Shown in pieces: positions 53,558 through 62,377 of a DNA stretch of 64,000 nt. Source of the DNA: Oceanospirillum sp047518265 (GTDB lineage Bacteria; Pseudomonadota; Gammaproteobacteria; Pseudomonadales; Halomonadaceae); NCBI GenBank assembly GCA_047518265.1, contig JAKZRG010000057.1, positions 38,988 through 102,987 of the forward strand, in the 5' to 3' direction. A model generated the notes under the pieces. The model was not told the origin of the DNA. It worked only from the letters and a program-made list of their open reading frames with translations, and searched no databases. Position 1 is the first letter of the stretch. Every line of letters begins with the position of its first letter. The translations under genes were made by a program, and so were the position numbers.

Positions 53558-54253
53558 ATGCAAAAACGTATAATACTCGTCGAAGACGATCTGGAACTGG
53601 CCGACCTAACCGCTAGTTATCTTTCCGGTAACGGATATGACATGACCATTGTGACTGATGGCGTAACCGCTGTTGATACTATTATTCAACAACAGCCGGA
53701 TTTGGTGATTCTAGACCTTATGCTACCTGGACTGGATGGCTTAGAAGTGTGTCAACGTATTCGCCAAAAAGTGACCCTCCCTGTACTGATGCTTACTGCT
53801 AGAAGTGACAATATTGACGAAATACTAGGATTGGAAATTGGTGCAGATGATTACCTGAGCAAACCTGCAGAACCACGTTTACTGTTAGCAAGAGTAAAGG
53901 CTTTACTACGTCGATCCGCACAGTCCGACTCACCCGAGCCATCTGCGGATAAGAGTATTGCCGAGATCAACGGGTTGATCGTCAATAATCGATCTCGTAA
54001 CGTATCCTTAAATGGCGAAGAGGTTTTCTTCTCGAACCCTGAATATGATTTACTTTGGTTATTAGCTTCCAATGCAGGCGACATTCTATCCAGAGAGTAT
54101 ATTTTTGAAAACCTACGAGGTATCGGTTATGACGGCAGTAACCGGGCGATTGATATTAATATTTCCCGTATACGAGCCAAATTAGGTGATAACCCAACAA
54201 ACCCTAGCATTATTAAAACCATACGTAATAAGGGCTATTTGCTGGTTATGTAA
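53558..54253 (+). CDS. OmpR-family response regulator (RstA-like)
   Basis: 231 residues. A receiver domain with D53 (VILDLMLPGLDG) and K102 (DDYLSKP), then a winged-helix DNA-binding domain (EYDLLWLLASNAGDILSREY, RAIDINISRIRAKLGD). ATG 53558 starts at MQKRIILVEDD, where OmpR-family receivers begin; a TTG at 53531 overlapping the previous gene is in frame but less likely. It is the natural partner of the kinase at 49793. The duplicated leader segments upstream of 43592, 44435 and 47259 are candidate targets. Confidence 0.92.
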   Translation: MQKRIILVEDDLELADLTASYLSGNGYDMTIVTDGVTAVDTIIQQQPDLVILDLMLPGLDGLEVCQRIRQKVTLPVLMLTARSDNIDEILGLEIGADDYLSKPAEPRLLLARVKALLRRSAQSDSPEPSADKSIAEINGLIVNNRSRNVSLNGEEVFFSNPEYDLLWLLASNAGDILSREYIFENLRGIGYDGSNRAIDINISRIRAKLGDNPTNPSIIKTIRNKGYLLVM

Positions 54254-54388
54254 TCGGCCTAATGAACCAAAACAACACAAATAAAGAGTTCTTACTTAAG
54301 CACACGGACAAAAATATTCCGTCATTTAGAGCTATTATTGTTCCCAGAGCTTTTTGGCAACACGGTATGGCTCTTATGAGATCTACAG

Positions 54389-54470
54389 GCCCAAACAAAA
54401 ACATTTCGACCCCCTCTAGCCGGCAGCCAAATGATATGGCTGATTTTTGTAAAGAATCTTTTGTTTGGGC
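54389..54470. repeat. Palindromic repeat, copy E
   Basis: GCCCAAACAAAA at 54389 and TTTTGTTTGGGC at 54459 are perfect 12-base arms; an inner AGCCA/TGGCT hairpin lies at 54425-54441. The arms resemble those of the copy at 5845. A left half like that of the copy at 18782 (ACAAAAATATTCCG) sits nearby at 54308. It lies between converging genes. Confidence 0.55.
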
Positions 54471-54483
54471 TCTTATATAAGAG

Positions 54484-54999
54484 CTACGGAGCGAGGCTCA
54501 GCACTCCCTCAATAAAGTGCGTATCATAATCTGCTTGATCATCAATTAACTCAAAAACAACATCTGCCTGACCAAACATTTTGGCAACAGCATCAAAATA
54601 CTGTTGATGACTATCCCCTTCTTTCCTTCTCATATACACCACTTTTGAAATTCCCACCTGGATAATCGCCTGAGCACAGGAATGACATGGGAATTGCGTG
54701 ACATATATGGTGGTACCACTCAAGTCATTGAGCATACAGTTATAGATAGCATTTTGCTCGGCATGTACAACATAGGTATGTTTGGACTGCAAAATATTAT
54801 CATCATCATCAGCCCAAAAGTCTGGATCGTTATCATCACAACCTTTTGGCAAACCATTATAACCGATACCGATAATTTTATTATTGCGATCTACGATACA
54901 AGCACCGTTTTGCGTCTTACGATCTTTTGAGCGATAAGACGACAATACAGCGATAGACATAAAATAACTGGACCAGGATAAATAATCTTCTTTTTTCAT
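54484..54999 (-). CDS. dCMP deaminase family protein
   Basis: 171 residues. A cytidine/deoxycytidylate deaminase-fold zinc enzyme: the HAE motif in VVHAEQNAIYN and the PCxxC motif in QFPCHSCAQAI give the zinc ligands and the catalytic Glu. The family deaminates dCMP to dUMP for thymidylate synthesis; ComEB-like proteins are the closest type. GACIVDRNNKIIGIGYNGLPKGCDDND is typical. It has no close operon partner; modB is upstream on the same strand after 130 bases. Confidence 0.9.
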   Translation of the reverse strand: MKKEDYLSWSSYFMSIAVLSSYRSKDRKTQNGACIVDRNNKIIGIGYNGLPKGCDDNDPDFWADDDDNILQSKHTYVVHAEQNAIYNCMLNDLSGTTIYVTQFPCHSCAQAIIQVGISKVVYMRRKEGDSHQQYFDAVAKMFGQADVVFELIDDQADYDTHFIEGVLSLAP

Positions 55000-55129
55000 T
55001 GTCTGCTGTAAGCACTAAAAATTAATTTATATTAAACCGAGTATATCAGAGCAAGCCTTATAGAAGCGAATAAGCCATATATTGAAAAAATAAGATATTA
55101 AAGCTCCATTTATAAATATCCCCAAAGCA

Positions 55130-55804
55130 TTACATGACTCTTACTGGGCGATTAACCGCATGCACCGTTAATAACATCATAAAGGAGAGCAATAAGAGGC
55201 CTCCTGAGAGCCAGTGAGCCTGAGTATATTCTAGAGCCTCAACATGCTCATAAATTGAGATGGAAACCACCTGCGTTTTACCAGGAATATTGCCACCAAT
55301 CATCAGCACAACCCCAAACTCACCAATGGTATGAGCAAAACCCAATACTGTCGCAGTAATAAACCCTGGACGAGCCATAGGAACTGCTACATACCAAAAA
55401 CGCTCAAAAGGCGTAGCCCCTAAAGTCGCTGCAACTTCAAGAGGCCTTTTACCTACAGCTAAAAAAGCATTTTTTAATGGCTGCACCACAAAGGGCAATG
55501 AATAAAATACCGAGCCGATCACCAGCCCTGAAAAGGAAAATGCCAGAGGTGTCATGCCAAAAGCTAACATCAACGAGCCCAATGGTCCGTGAACCCCTAA
55601 AGCCAATAACAGATAGAACCCCAGTACTGTGGGTGGCAAAACCAACGGCAAAGCTACCAGAGTATCCAAAATAAACTTATAACGGCACCGACTATTGGCT
55701 AACCACCAGGCCAGTGGCGTACCTAGTAATAATAAAATCACGGTAGTGATCAGTGCGAGCTTAAGGGTTAACCCTAGGGCAATAAAATCAGCTTCAGTTA
55801 ACAT
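55130..55804 (-). CDS. modB: Molybdate ABC transporter permease ModB
   Basis: 224 residues, about five membrane helices. The permease EAA loop is seen in LEVAATLGATPFERFWYVAVPMARPGFITATVLGFAHTIGEFG (here only named by its ends: LEVAATLGA to HTIGEFG), and PPTVLGFYLL is typical of ModB. It imports molybdate across the inner membrane together with ModA and an ATPase. It overlaps modA by one base (TGATG). The expected ATPase gene modC does not follow; the next gene is a dCMP deaminase. Confidence 0.9.
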   Translation of the reverse strand: MLTEADFIALGLTLKLALITTVILLLLGTPLAWWLANSRCRYKFILDTLVALPLVLPPTVLGFYLLLALGVHGPLGSLMLAFGMTPLAFSFSGLVIGSVFYSLPFVVQPLKNAFLAVGKRPLEVAATLGATPFERFWYVAVPMARPGFITATVLGFAHTIGEFGVVLMIGGNIPGKTQVVSISIYEHVEALEYTQAHWLSGGLLLLSFMMLLTVHAVNRPVRVM

Positions 55805-56604
55805 CAGGGAGTGCTATAACCATAATCGTGAATCATTTTTACTACTGCCGGTGAGCGTAGAAAAGTTAAGAACTCTCTTGCTGCAGACGTGTTGTTTAAG
55901 AGAACAGCTTGCTGCTCTATGGGCAAATATAAATGACTAGGCACCAGCCAATAGTCACTATTATCTATCATTTTTTGGCTAGCAGCCTTGGTATCTACAA
56001 CATCATCGCCAAATCTAGCTTTACGGTCTAATATCTGAGATAGGGACACAAAACCCAGTTCAGCATTACCCGTCTTAACATACTGATAAGCTTGAGCAAT
56101 ATTTTCACCCCGCACCATTTTAAGCTGTAGCTTGTCCCATAACCCCTTATGACTCAGTACTTCTTGAGCAGCTTTGCCATAGGGCGCAAGCTTGGGATTG
56201 GCAATAGACAGATAACGAAATGATTTTGAGTATAATACACTTCCCTGCCCATCCACTCGTCCACTATCAGAGCTCCATAAGACGAGTTTCCCTAAAGCAT
56301 AAGTAAAGCGGCTATGCTTTATCCCCTTACCAGATAACTCAAGCTTTTCAGGTCGGGCTAAATCAGCCGAGAGAAAAACGTCAAAAGGGGCGCCATGAAT
56401 AATTTGAGCATATAGCTTGCCTGTCGCCCCAGGGATAACGACTACTCGATGGCCCGTATCCTGTTCAAATACTTGTACAATTGCCCGTAGAGGCTGAATA
56501 AAATTACTCGCTACCGCTACTTTAATCTCATCTGCCGAACTGTTCACTGGCAGCCAAAATAAACAAACTATCAGTACAATCGTAAAATAACGGAACAAGG
56601 TCAT
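55804..56604 (-). CDS. modA: Molybdate-binding periplasmic protein ModA
   Basis: 266 residues. Signal peptide about 1-24 (FTIVLIVCLFWLPVNSSA). The mature protein opens DEIKVAVASNFIQPLRAI, with the Ser-containing oxyanion site, and PGATGKLYAQIIHGAPFDVFLSAD is typical of ModA. Later ANPKLAPYGKAAQEVL and NAELGFVSLSQI also match. It captures molybdate in the periplasm for ModB; molybdate is needed by the formate dehydrogenase encoded at 33.9-40.3 kb. ATG 56604 is chosen because AGGA lies upstream and the signal peptide begins there; the frame stays open to 56640. Confidence 0.92.
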   Translation of the reverse strand: MTLFRYFTIVLIVCLFWLPVNSSADEIKVAVASNFIQPLRAIVQVFEQDTGHRVVVIPGATGKLYAQIIHGAPFDVFLSADLARPEKLELSGKGIKHSRFTYALGKLVLWSSDSGRVDGQGSVLYSKSFRYLSIANPKLAPYGKAAQEVLSHKGLWDKLQLKMVRGENIAQAYQYVKTGNAELGFVSLSQILDRKARFGDDVVDTKAASQKMIDNSDYWLVPSHLYLPIEQQAVLLNNTSAAREFLTFLRSPAVVKMIHDYGYSTP

Positions 56605-56906
56605 AAAATTCCTAAGCGAATCGATTCTCGCAAAGATCAAAGTCTTTAGTTTTCAGCAGATCCATAAGAAATCACAGCTTAATAAATTGATTTTGCACGA
56701 TTTTTACTCTTGTGACCAGAAAGTAAAGTTCTAGTTTGCATTACTAAAGTCTAATTTGTATCCAATCCTTACACAGGTCATTACTTTAAAGGCAAAATAT
56801 ACTGAAAATTTACTACAAATGCGGTAAAGGAAAGGGAGAAATAATATTCGGGAGAATTAGATTAAAGGCTTGGGCACAGAATATGCCCAAGCACTTTCAC
56901 TCTTAC
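56605..56906. other. Intergenic region between modA and a chemoreceptor gene
   Basis: About 300 bases with the modA promoter region and the chemoreceptor terminator at 56868-56892. No gene is seen, and I could not read a clear ModE-type operator. Confidence 0.4.
56868..56892 (-). terminator. Terminator of the chemoreceptor gene
   Basis: Perfect 9-bp stem GCTTGGGCA/TGCCCAAGC with a seven-base loop, followed on the minus strand by CTTTAAT. It starts 15 bases after the chemoreceptor stop. Confidence 0.75.
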
Positions 56907-58949
56907 TTAGTATTTAAATTGACGAACAGTATCCGTTAGGTGCTGAGCCACTTGTTGAATCTGCTCACTACTGTCTGATGTTTCGTTTGCACCTTGTAGG
57001 GCACGTTCAGCAACATCATTAATTTGCTGGATATTACGGAGTAACTCTTCTGTGGTTGCAGACTGCTCTTCTGTAGCCGAAGCAATCTGCATATTCATGC
57101 CTGTAATCTGCTTCATCTCTTCTGAGATATCGACCAAGGCCTGACGTGATTTTTCCACCTGGTCAACACTTTCCGCAGAACGAGATTGACTCTTACTCAT
57201 ACGTTCTACTGCTTTTTCAGTCTGTTGCTGTAAGTTAGCAATAGTATCTTCAATCTCCTGAGTAGAACTATGAGTCCGAGTTGCCAATGTACGCACTTCA
57301 TCTGCTACAACGGCAAAGCCTCGACCGTGTTCACCTGCTCGGGCTGCCTCGATAGCCGCATTAAGAGCTAGAAGGTTCGTTTGATCTGCAATCTCACGAA
57401 TCACATGAATTACAGCACCAATTTCTTGACTGCCTTTTTCCAACTCACCAATAGCATCCGCTGCACTTTGAATATCTGACGCCTGCAGTTGAATACTGTC
57501 CACAACACTATCTACGATATCTAATCCCACGGCCACCTGTCGGCTACCTGTTTGGGCTGAATCCGAGGCCTGTTGTGCGCTGTTAGCCACTTCTAACACG
57601 GTCGCATTCATCTCATTCATAGCAGAAGCCACCATATCCACTTCTCTCCGCTGAGATTCAGAACCTTCTTTAGCGCCACGACTGTGACCTTCTAACTGTA
57701 AAGAGATTGCGGCCATTTGCTCACTGCGTTCAGCAATACCCGATACAAGTACTCGTATGCGCTCTGCAAAAGTGTTGAAAGCCCGGCTTAGTGTTGCCAC
57801 TTCATCCTTACCCTTAACTTCCAAGCGTCGAGTAAGATCACCATCACCATTAGCAATATCATTTAATGCTTTAGCTAAATGGGACAAAGGCCCTGAAATA
57901 TTTTTTGATACCAAAACGATAACCGCTATCAAAGCGACTAACGCTGCCAGACAGATCATAACAATATGGCGTACAAGTTGATCGGCTTCTTCTGTCACTT
58001 TATCCATGGATACCGCAACCGCTAAATTCCAATGATAACCGGTATCCGTTAGGTCTATTCGATCATTCAAAATCAGCGTATCACCATCAAATAATGGCGT
58101 TGATGTCACAACGTCAAATGAGTTACCAGAGCGAATTGAATTAATTAGAGCCGGTAGAGCCTCGCCAGAAATATCCCCTTCTGTTTGAGCTGCATCCTTA
58201 CCTAAACGCTTAGAATCTGGGTGCGCCACAATCGTCGCATTATGAGTAAATAAAGCAGCAACGCCTGTTTCATAAGGGTGAATCTGAGCAACCTGCTTCT
58301 GGATTTCATTTACCAGAACATCCACACCAACAACACCTTTAAAGACACCACTTTCAATAATGGGAACCACAATAGATGTTATCAGTTGTGGCTTGCCATC
58401 AATTTCGTAGAAATAAGGATCTAGAATCGTCGCCTTTTTACTTTGTTTAGATAGCTGATAATAATCCCCTGCACCAGGGGTCTGGTAATCCACTAAGGCC
58501 TCAGATTTAATATTACCCTGACCATCTCGGTACCAATAAGGAATATAGCGACCGGTTTGATCATGAGAAGCGGCATTACGGTATAAGTTATCCCTACCAT
58601 CAAAAGCATCAGGTTCCCAGAGTGTCCAGCTACCCACTAGTTTGGGACGATCAGCTAAATATTGCTTTAGCAAGGTATCAAAATTTTGACGACGTGTGGC
58701 AGTGGCAATCTGTTCGCGGCTTTTAGCCACAGTGGCTAAACCTTTCAATTGCTGTAGTTCATCACTTAAGGGACGTAAAACCTTTTGCCCTTCTTCAATA
58801 GCTAATAAGTGGGCTGTTTCAATAGCCTGACGGGTACTGGTGTTTTTAACCTCAATATTTAACAACAGAGTAATCGTCAGTAGAATTAGTACAATGAGTG
58901 GGACAAGCGTAACCATCAGCTTTTTGGTCATCGATAGAGAATTTAGCAT
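56907..58949 (-). CDS. Methyl-accepting chemotaxis protein with Cache sensor
   Basis: 680 residues. TM1 is at about 10-30 (VTLVPLIVLILLTITLLL), a periplasmic double-Cache domain runs to about 320 (GSWTLWEPDAFDGRDNLYRN, GVVGVDVLVNEIQKQV), TM2 is at about 328-350, then HAMP and a methyl-accepting signalling domain with the conserved hairpin tip EIADQTNLLALNAAIEAARAGEHGRGFAVVADEVR (only its ends are needed: EIADQTN to VVADEVR). It senses small molecules, often amino or carboxylic acids, in the periplasm and controls the chemotaxis kinase. ATG 58949 is chosen because GGAGG lies seven bases upstream. No che genes are near. Confidence 0.93.
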   Translation of the reverse strand: MLNSLSMTKKLMVTLVPLIVLILLTITLLLNIEVKNTSTRQAIETAHLLAIEEGQKVLRPLSDELQQLKGLATVAKSREQIATATRRQNFDTLLKQYLADRPKLVGSWTLWEPDAFDGRDNLYRNAASHDQTGRYIPYWYRDGQGNIKSEALVDYQTPGAGDYYQLSKQSKKATILDPYFYEIDGKPQLITSIVVPIIESGVFKGVVGVDVLVNEIQKQVAQIHPYETGVAALFTHNATIVAHPDSKRLGKDAAQTEGDISGEALPALINSIRSGNSFDVVTSTPLFDGDTLILNDRIDLTDTGYHWNLAVAVSMDKVTEEADQLVRHIVMICLAALVALIAVIVLVSKNISGPLSHLAKALNDIANGDGDLTRRLEVKGKDEVATLSRAFNTFAERIRVLVSGIAERSEQMAAISLQLEGHSRGAKEGSESQRREVDMVASAMNEMNATVLEVANSAQQASDSAQTGSRQVAVGLDIVDSVVDSIQLQASDIQSAADAIGELEKGSQEIGAVIHVIREIADQTNLLALNAAIEAARAGEHGRGFAVVADEVRTLATRTHSSTQEIEDTIANLQQQTEKAVERMSKSQSRSAESVDQVEKSRQALVDISEEMKQITGMNMQIASATEEQSATTEELLRNIQQINDVAERALQGANETSDSSEQIQQVAQHLTDTVRQFKY

Positions 58950-59209
58950 TCTCACACCTCCATGCGGTCATACCCCAGAAAAGAGGTAATTTTTTGCTTA
59001 CCCAATACCCTAAGTTAGGCTTGGGTTTGTTATAGTTCTCCTTACATACTGATAAATTAGATCTTTATAATCAACCACTTCGCGTGACGATAAAGAAAAT
59101 AAAAGTCACAAAAAATCACTTAAAATAACAAATACTGACAACTTATCTAAAATAAGCCATTCGATAGCATCTGTAAGGGTATAATCGCACCAAAGTTAGC
59201 CAACTTGGG

Positions 59210-61708
59210 TTATTTAATCTTATCGGAACAACTATCTTTATTTTTAAACACTCGCTTCTGTTCCATATTGTTTTTTATATAGTCTGTTGCTGCATCCGCA
59301 GGTAAAGGCCGGCTAAAGAGATATCCCTGTAAATAGTCACAACTATGTTCAGCAAGGAACTGATATTGCCCTTCAGTTTCGACACCTTCCGCCACTACAG
59401 ATAATCCTAAATTATGGGCCAGAGCAATGGTCGCCATACTAATTTCAGCATCGTTACGATCTGTTTCAATATCTCGCACAAAAGTACGATCCAGCTTTAG
59501 GGTATGAATAGGCAAGCGCTTTAGATAAGACAGAGAAGAATATCCAGTACCGAAGTCATCAATCGCTAAACCAACCTTTAGTTCCTTTAATGCTTGTAAT
59601 TGTTTTACAGCTAACTCTGGATCCGTCATGGCTGCTGTTTCGGTGACTTCAAATTCCAACTTATCTGCCTCAATAGCGTATTTATCCATAACCTGACAAA
59701 CCCTACCCAGAAGAGACTCTGATTGTAGTTGTTTAGTGGAAAGATTGATGGCCATATTAACGCTGGATGATAGTTCTCGTGTCCAGATAGAGAGCTGGCG
59801 GCAAGCCTCATCTAGAACCCAATCACCAATTGCATGAATAAGTCCTGTTTCTTCCGCTATAGGAATAAATTTATCTGGTCCGACAAAACCTTTTTTAGGA
59901 TTTTTCCAACGGATTAGCGCTTCAAAAGCATAAATGTTTCGGTTGCTAGTACAAAGCTGAGGCTGGTAATAAAGCTCAAATTGATTTTCATCCAATGCGA
60001 TTCGTAACTCATGCTCAAGTTCTATTCGTTCTTGAGCAACATGCAGCATTTGATTGGTAAAAAACTGGTAGTTATTACGCCCATTTTCCTTGGCTTGATA
60101 CATGGCTACATCAGCATTTTTAAGCAAGCTTTCAACACTTCCACCATCATCAGGGTAAATACTGATACCAATACTTGGGCTACTCTCCAGCTCCATCTTA
60201 TTAATAGAATAAGGTTTGGCAACTTGTTCCAGTACTTTTTCAGCGACGATAGAGACATCAAAACCATCATTAACATTGGATAGCACCAGAATAAATTCAT
60301 CGCCACCAATACGAGCGACAATATCACTCTCTCTGACACATTTTTTTAAGCGTTCAGCGACACGAATTAACAACTGATCACCTACTTGGTGACCCAAGGT
60401 ATCATTAATATTTTTAAATCGATCCAGATCTATAAAAAAAACGGCCAAGCGTGCCCTATCTCTCTGAGCATTTAACAAACCTTGTTGCAGTCGATCCTCT
60501 AAACTGTACCGATTCAATAAACCTGTCAAAATATCATGATGAGCCAGATGTGAGATTCTTGCCTCAGCCGCTTTACGCTCACTAATATCGGTATAGCTCG
60601 CAATATAGAATGAGGTTTTTCCTAAATCATCCGGTAGTGCTGAAATAGCCGTCCACTTAGGATAAATTTCACCGGATTTTTTGCGTTCCCATAACTCGCC
60701 CTGCCAAAAACCCTCCTCTTGCAAACAGGCCCACAAATCCTGATATGTCGCTTGAGAAGTATTACCTGCAGCCAGAATACTGGGGTTTTGTCCTTTTATC
60801 TCATCCAAGTGATAACCTGTCAGCCGAGTAAAAGCTGCGTTAACGTTAGTAATTCTATTTTCTTGGTCTGTAATCAGAATCGCTTCACCGCCTCTTTCAA
60901 AGGCATTAGCATAGATACGTAACGTTTTTGCTGCTTCTTCTTTTTCAAAATCTCGCTTTTGACGTTCCAGGTTATGTTGATAAGCTGCTCGGCCAGAAAG
61001 ACAGATTCCTAATAAACCTAAAAACCAAATACCTCCATGGCTTACGATTAGATTACGACGGGATTCATCAATTAACCGGTAGTAACCAGATAAAGGCAGG
61101 TTCAACCCTGTAGCCCCCCGAAAATCGCCTTCTTTATAGCCTAAGATCCCATGACATTTGTCACAACCAGGGTCCATAAACATGGCTCGTAAATAACGTA
61201 AGTGAGGCTGGCCTTGTATATCACTAATAGACCATATCTCTTTTTGCTCACCTCGTTGGAAAGATTTTAGCTGACGCCTTTCCCATTCATCGGGTTTATT
61301 ATCTGGGTTTAAATACTTAAGACCGGTAATACGGCCACGGATACCATATTCTTCTGCATAGGCATCCATGATTTGTCGTAGCATACTGGCAGGGTTTAAT
61401 AGAGTTAATGGCTGACCGTCCGTTGTCGTCACATCTCGGCCAGAAACATGGGCTAACCAAGGCACTGATTTCTGCGTGTCTGTAACGGGCACATAAACAC
61501 CACCATGAGTCGTACCCCAACGACGAAATGTAATATCTTTGTTTAAATTGGCCCGAGCTTCAGCGTAGGCCTGCTGCATAATCTGCTGTTTGCTGGTATG
61601 TTGATTCCAGTAATAGGACAACGACAACAGAAGAGTCCATAAGAGCAGTACAAAAACAGTAACTCTCAACGGTGTGCAATATTGGGAGAGCGTTTTCTGG
61701 TTATTCAT
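59210..61708 (-). CDS. Heme-motif sensor GGDEF-EAL protein (DUF3365-PAS-GGDEF-EAL)
   Basis: 832 residues. TM1 is at about 15-32; a periplasmic DUF3365-type domain follows with a c-type heme motif CDKCH (near residue 190); TM2 is at about 225-242; then a PAS domain with PAC, a GGDEF domain with intact ARIGGDEFILV, and an EAL domain with intact YAFEALIRW and DDFGTGYSSLSYLKRLP. It should make and/or break cyclic di-GMP in response to redox, oxygen or another heme-linked signal. Both catalytic signatures look intact, so the net activity cannot be predicted. Heme attachment would need a cytochrome c maturation system, not in the window. Confidence 0.92.
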   Translation of the reverse strand: MNNQKTLSQYCTPLRVTVFVLLLWTLLLSLSYYWNQHTSKQQIMQQAYAEARANLNKDITFRRWGTTHGGVYVPVTDTQKSVPWLAHVSGRDVTTTDGQPLTLLNPASMLRQIMDAYAEEYGIRGRITGLKYLNPDNKPDEWERRQLKSFQRGEQKEIWSISDIQGQPHLRYLRAMFMDPGCDKCHGILGYKEGDFRGATGLNLPLSGYYRLIDESRRNLIVSHGGIWFLGLLGICLSGRAAYQHNLERQKRDFEKEEAAKTLRIYANAFERGGEAILITDQENRITNVNAAFTRLTGYHLDEIKGQNPSILAAGNTSQATYQDLWACLQEEGFWQGELWERKKSGEIYPKWTAISALPDDLGKTSFYIASYTDISERKAAEARISHLAHHDILTGLLNRYSLEDRLQQGLLNAQRDRARLAVFFIDLDRFKNINDTLGHQVGDQLLIRVAERLKKCVRESDIVARIGGDEFILVLSNVNDGFDVSIVAEKVLEQVAKPYSINKMELESSPSIGISIYPDDGGSVESLLKNADVAMYQAKENGRNNYQFFTNQMLHVAQERIELEHELRIALDENQFELYYQPQLCTSNRNIYAFEALIRWKNPKKGFVGPDKFIPIAEETGLIHAIGDWVLDEACRQLSIWTRELSSSVNMAINLSTKQLQSESLLGRVCQVMDKYAIEADKLEFEVTETAAMTDPELAVKQLQALKELKVGLAIDDFGTGYSSLSYLKRLPIHTLKLDRTFVRDIETDRNDAEISMATIALAHNLGLSVVAEGVETEGQYQFLAEHSCDYLQGYLFSRPLPADAATDYIKNNMEQKRVFKNKDSCSDKIK

Positions 61709-61998
61709 TTCTACCCTTAGAGCATCAGTGGAGCGGATATCAATCAGTCTACTCTACTGAAATTGATCCGACACTTATAGACATAATACCCTTATTCTTT
61801 ATACATCATTGATCTAACTTCATATAATTCGAATTAAACGCCAAATAAGAGCCTTTCTACAAAACAAGTATTCTTTTAACTTTGAGTTTCTCACACTCAG
61901 TTTTTTGTTGCCCCATATCCATATTCAGAATTTTTTCCCTCTCAAACTAAGGTATACTTCGATCTGACATATAGCCCATTTTACTCATCAGGATCTCT
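61709..61998. other. Divergent intergenic region
   Basis: 290 AT-rich bases between the GGDEF-EAL gene and a small divergent gene. It must contain both promoters. No repeat or gene is recognised. Confidence 0.4.
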
Positions 61999-62217
61999 AT
62001 GAGCATTCAAGAAATTTCGGTATCCAATAGCCAAAAAAAGAAACTGCAAAAAGCCGTCAGTGATGAAAGTGTACTGATTCAGGAAGAAAGCGGTGATTTA
62101 GTGCTACAGGTAAGCGCATATATTGATTTTAAAGATGGCACAAACTCCGCCCCTGTCGAAGAGATTATTGGTGAAGACGCGCTTGATTTAACGGCAGAGT
62201 ACGTTGTTTTTAGTTAA
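61999..62217 (+). CDS. Small acidic protein of unknown function
   Basis: 72 residues. No signal peptide or membrane segment. An N-terminal polar helix (NSQKKKLQKAVSDES) is followed by alternating hydrophobic residues (VLIQEESGDLVLQVSAYIDF) that suggest a small beta structure, and an acidic end. A GGA lies a few bases before the ATG. No family is recognised. It stands alone and is followed by a strong hairpin at 62263. Confidence 0.6.
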   Translation: MSIQEISVSNSQKKKLQKAVSDESVLIQEESGDLVLQVSAYIDFKDGTNSAPVEEIIGEDALDLTAEYVVFS

Positions 62218-62262
62218 ACGATAGATTCTTAGCTTTTGCCTAACAACGGCATCAAGCGGTAA

Positions 62263-62292
62263 CAGAACCTGATGCGCTCTCATCAGGTTCTG
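62263..62292. terminator. Perfect 12-bp hairpin between converging genes
   Basis: CAGAACCTGATG, a CGCTCT loop, then CATCAGGTTCTG. It lies 46 bases after the small gene and 86 bases before the 3' end of the LysR gene, so it may serve both. No T-run. Confidence 0.65.
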
Positions 62293-62377
62293 ATCCTCAA
62301 CGCTGAAGCAGCTACGAGTGATAAGCATGGTAAGGAGTTATAGACATTCCTACCATAGAGCCCAGCAGTGCATACCG

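Noticed and set aside
54262..54480. 72-residue open frame after the response regulator
   Set aside because: It runs through the palindromic repeat at 54389-54470, has no convincing ribosome site and encodes no recognisable or signal-bearing protein.
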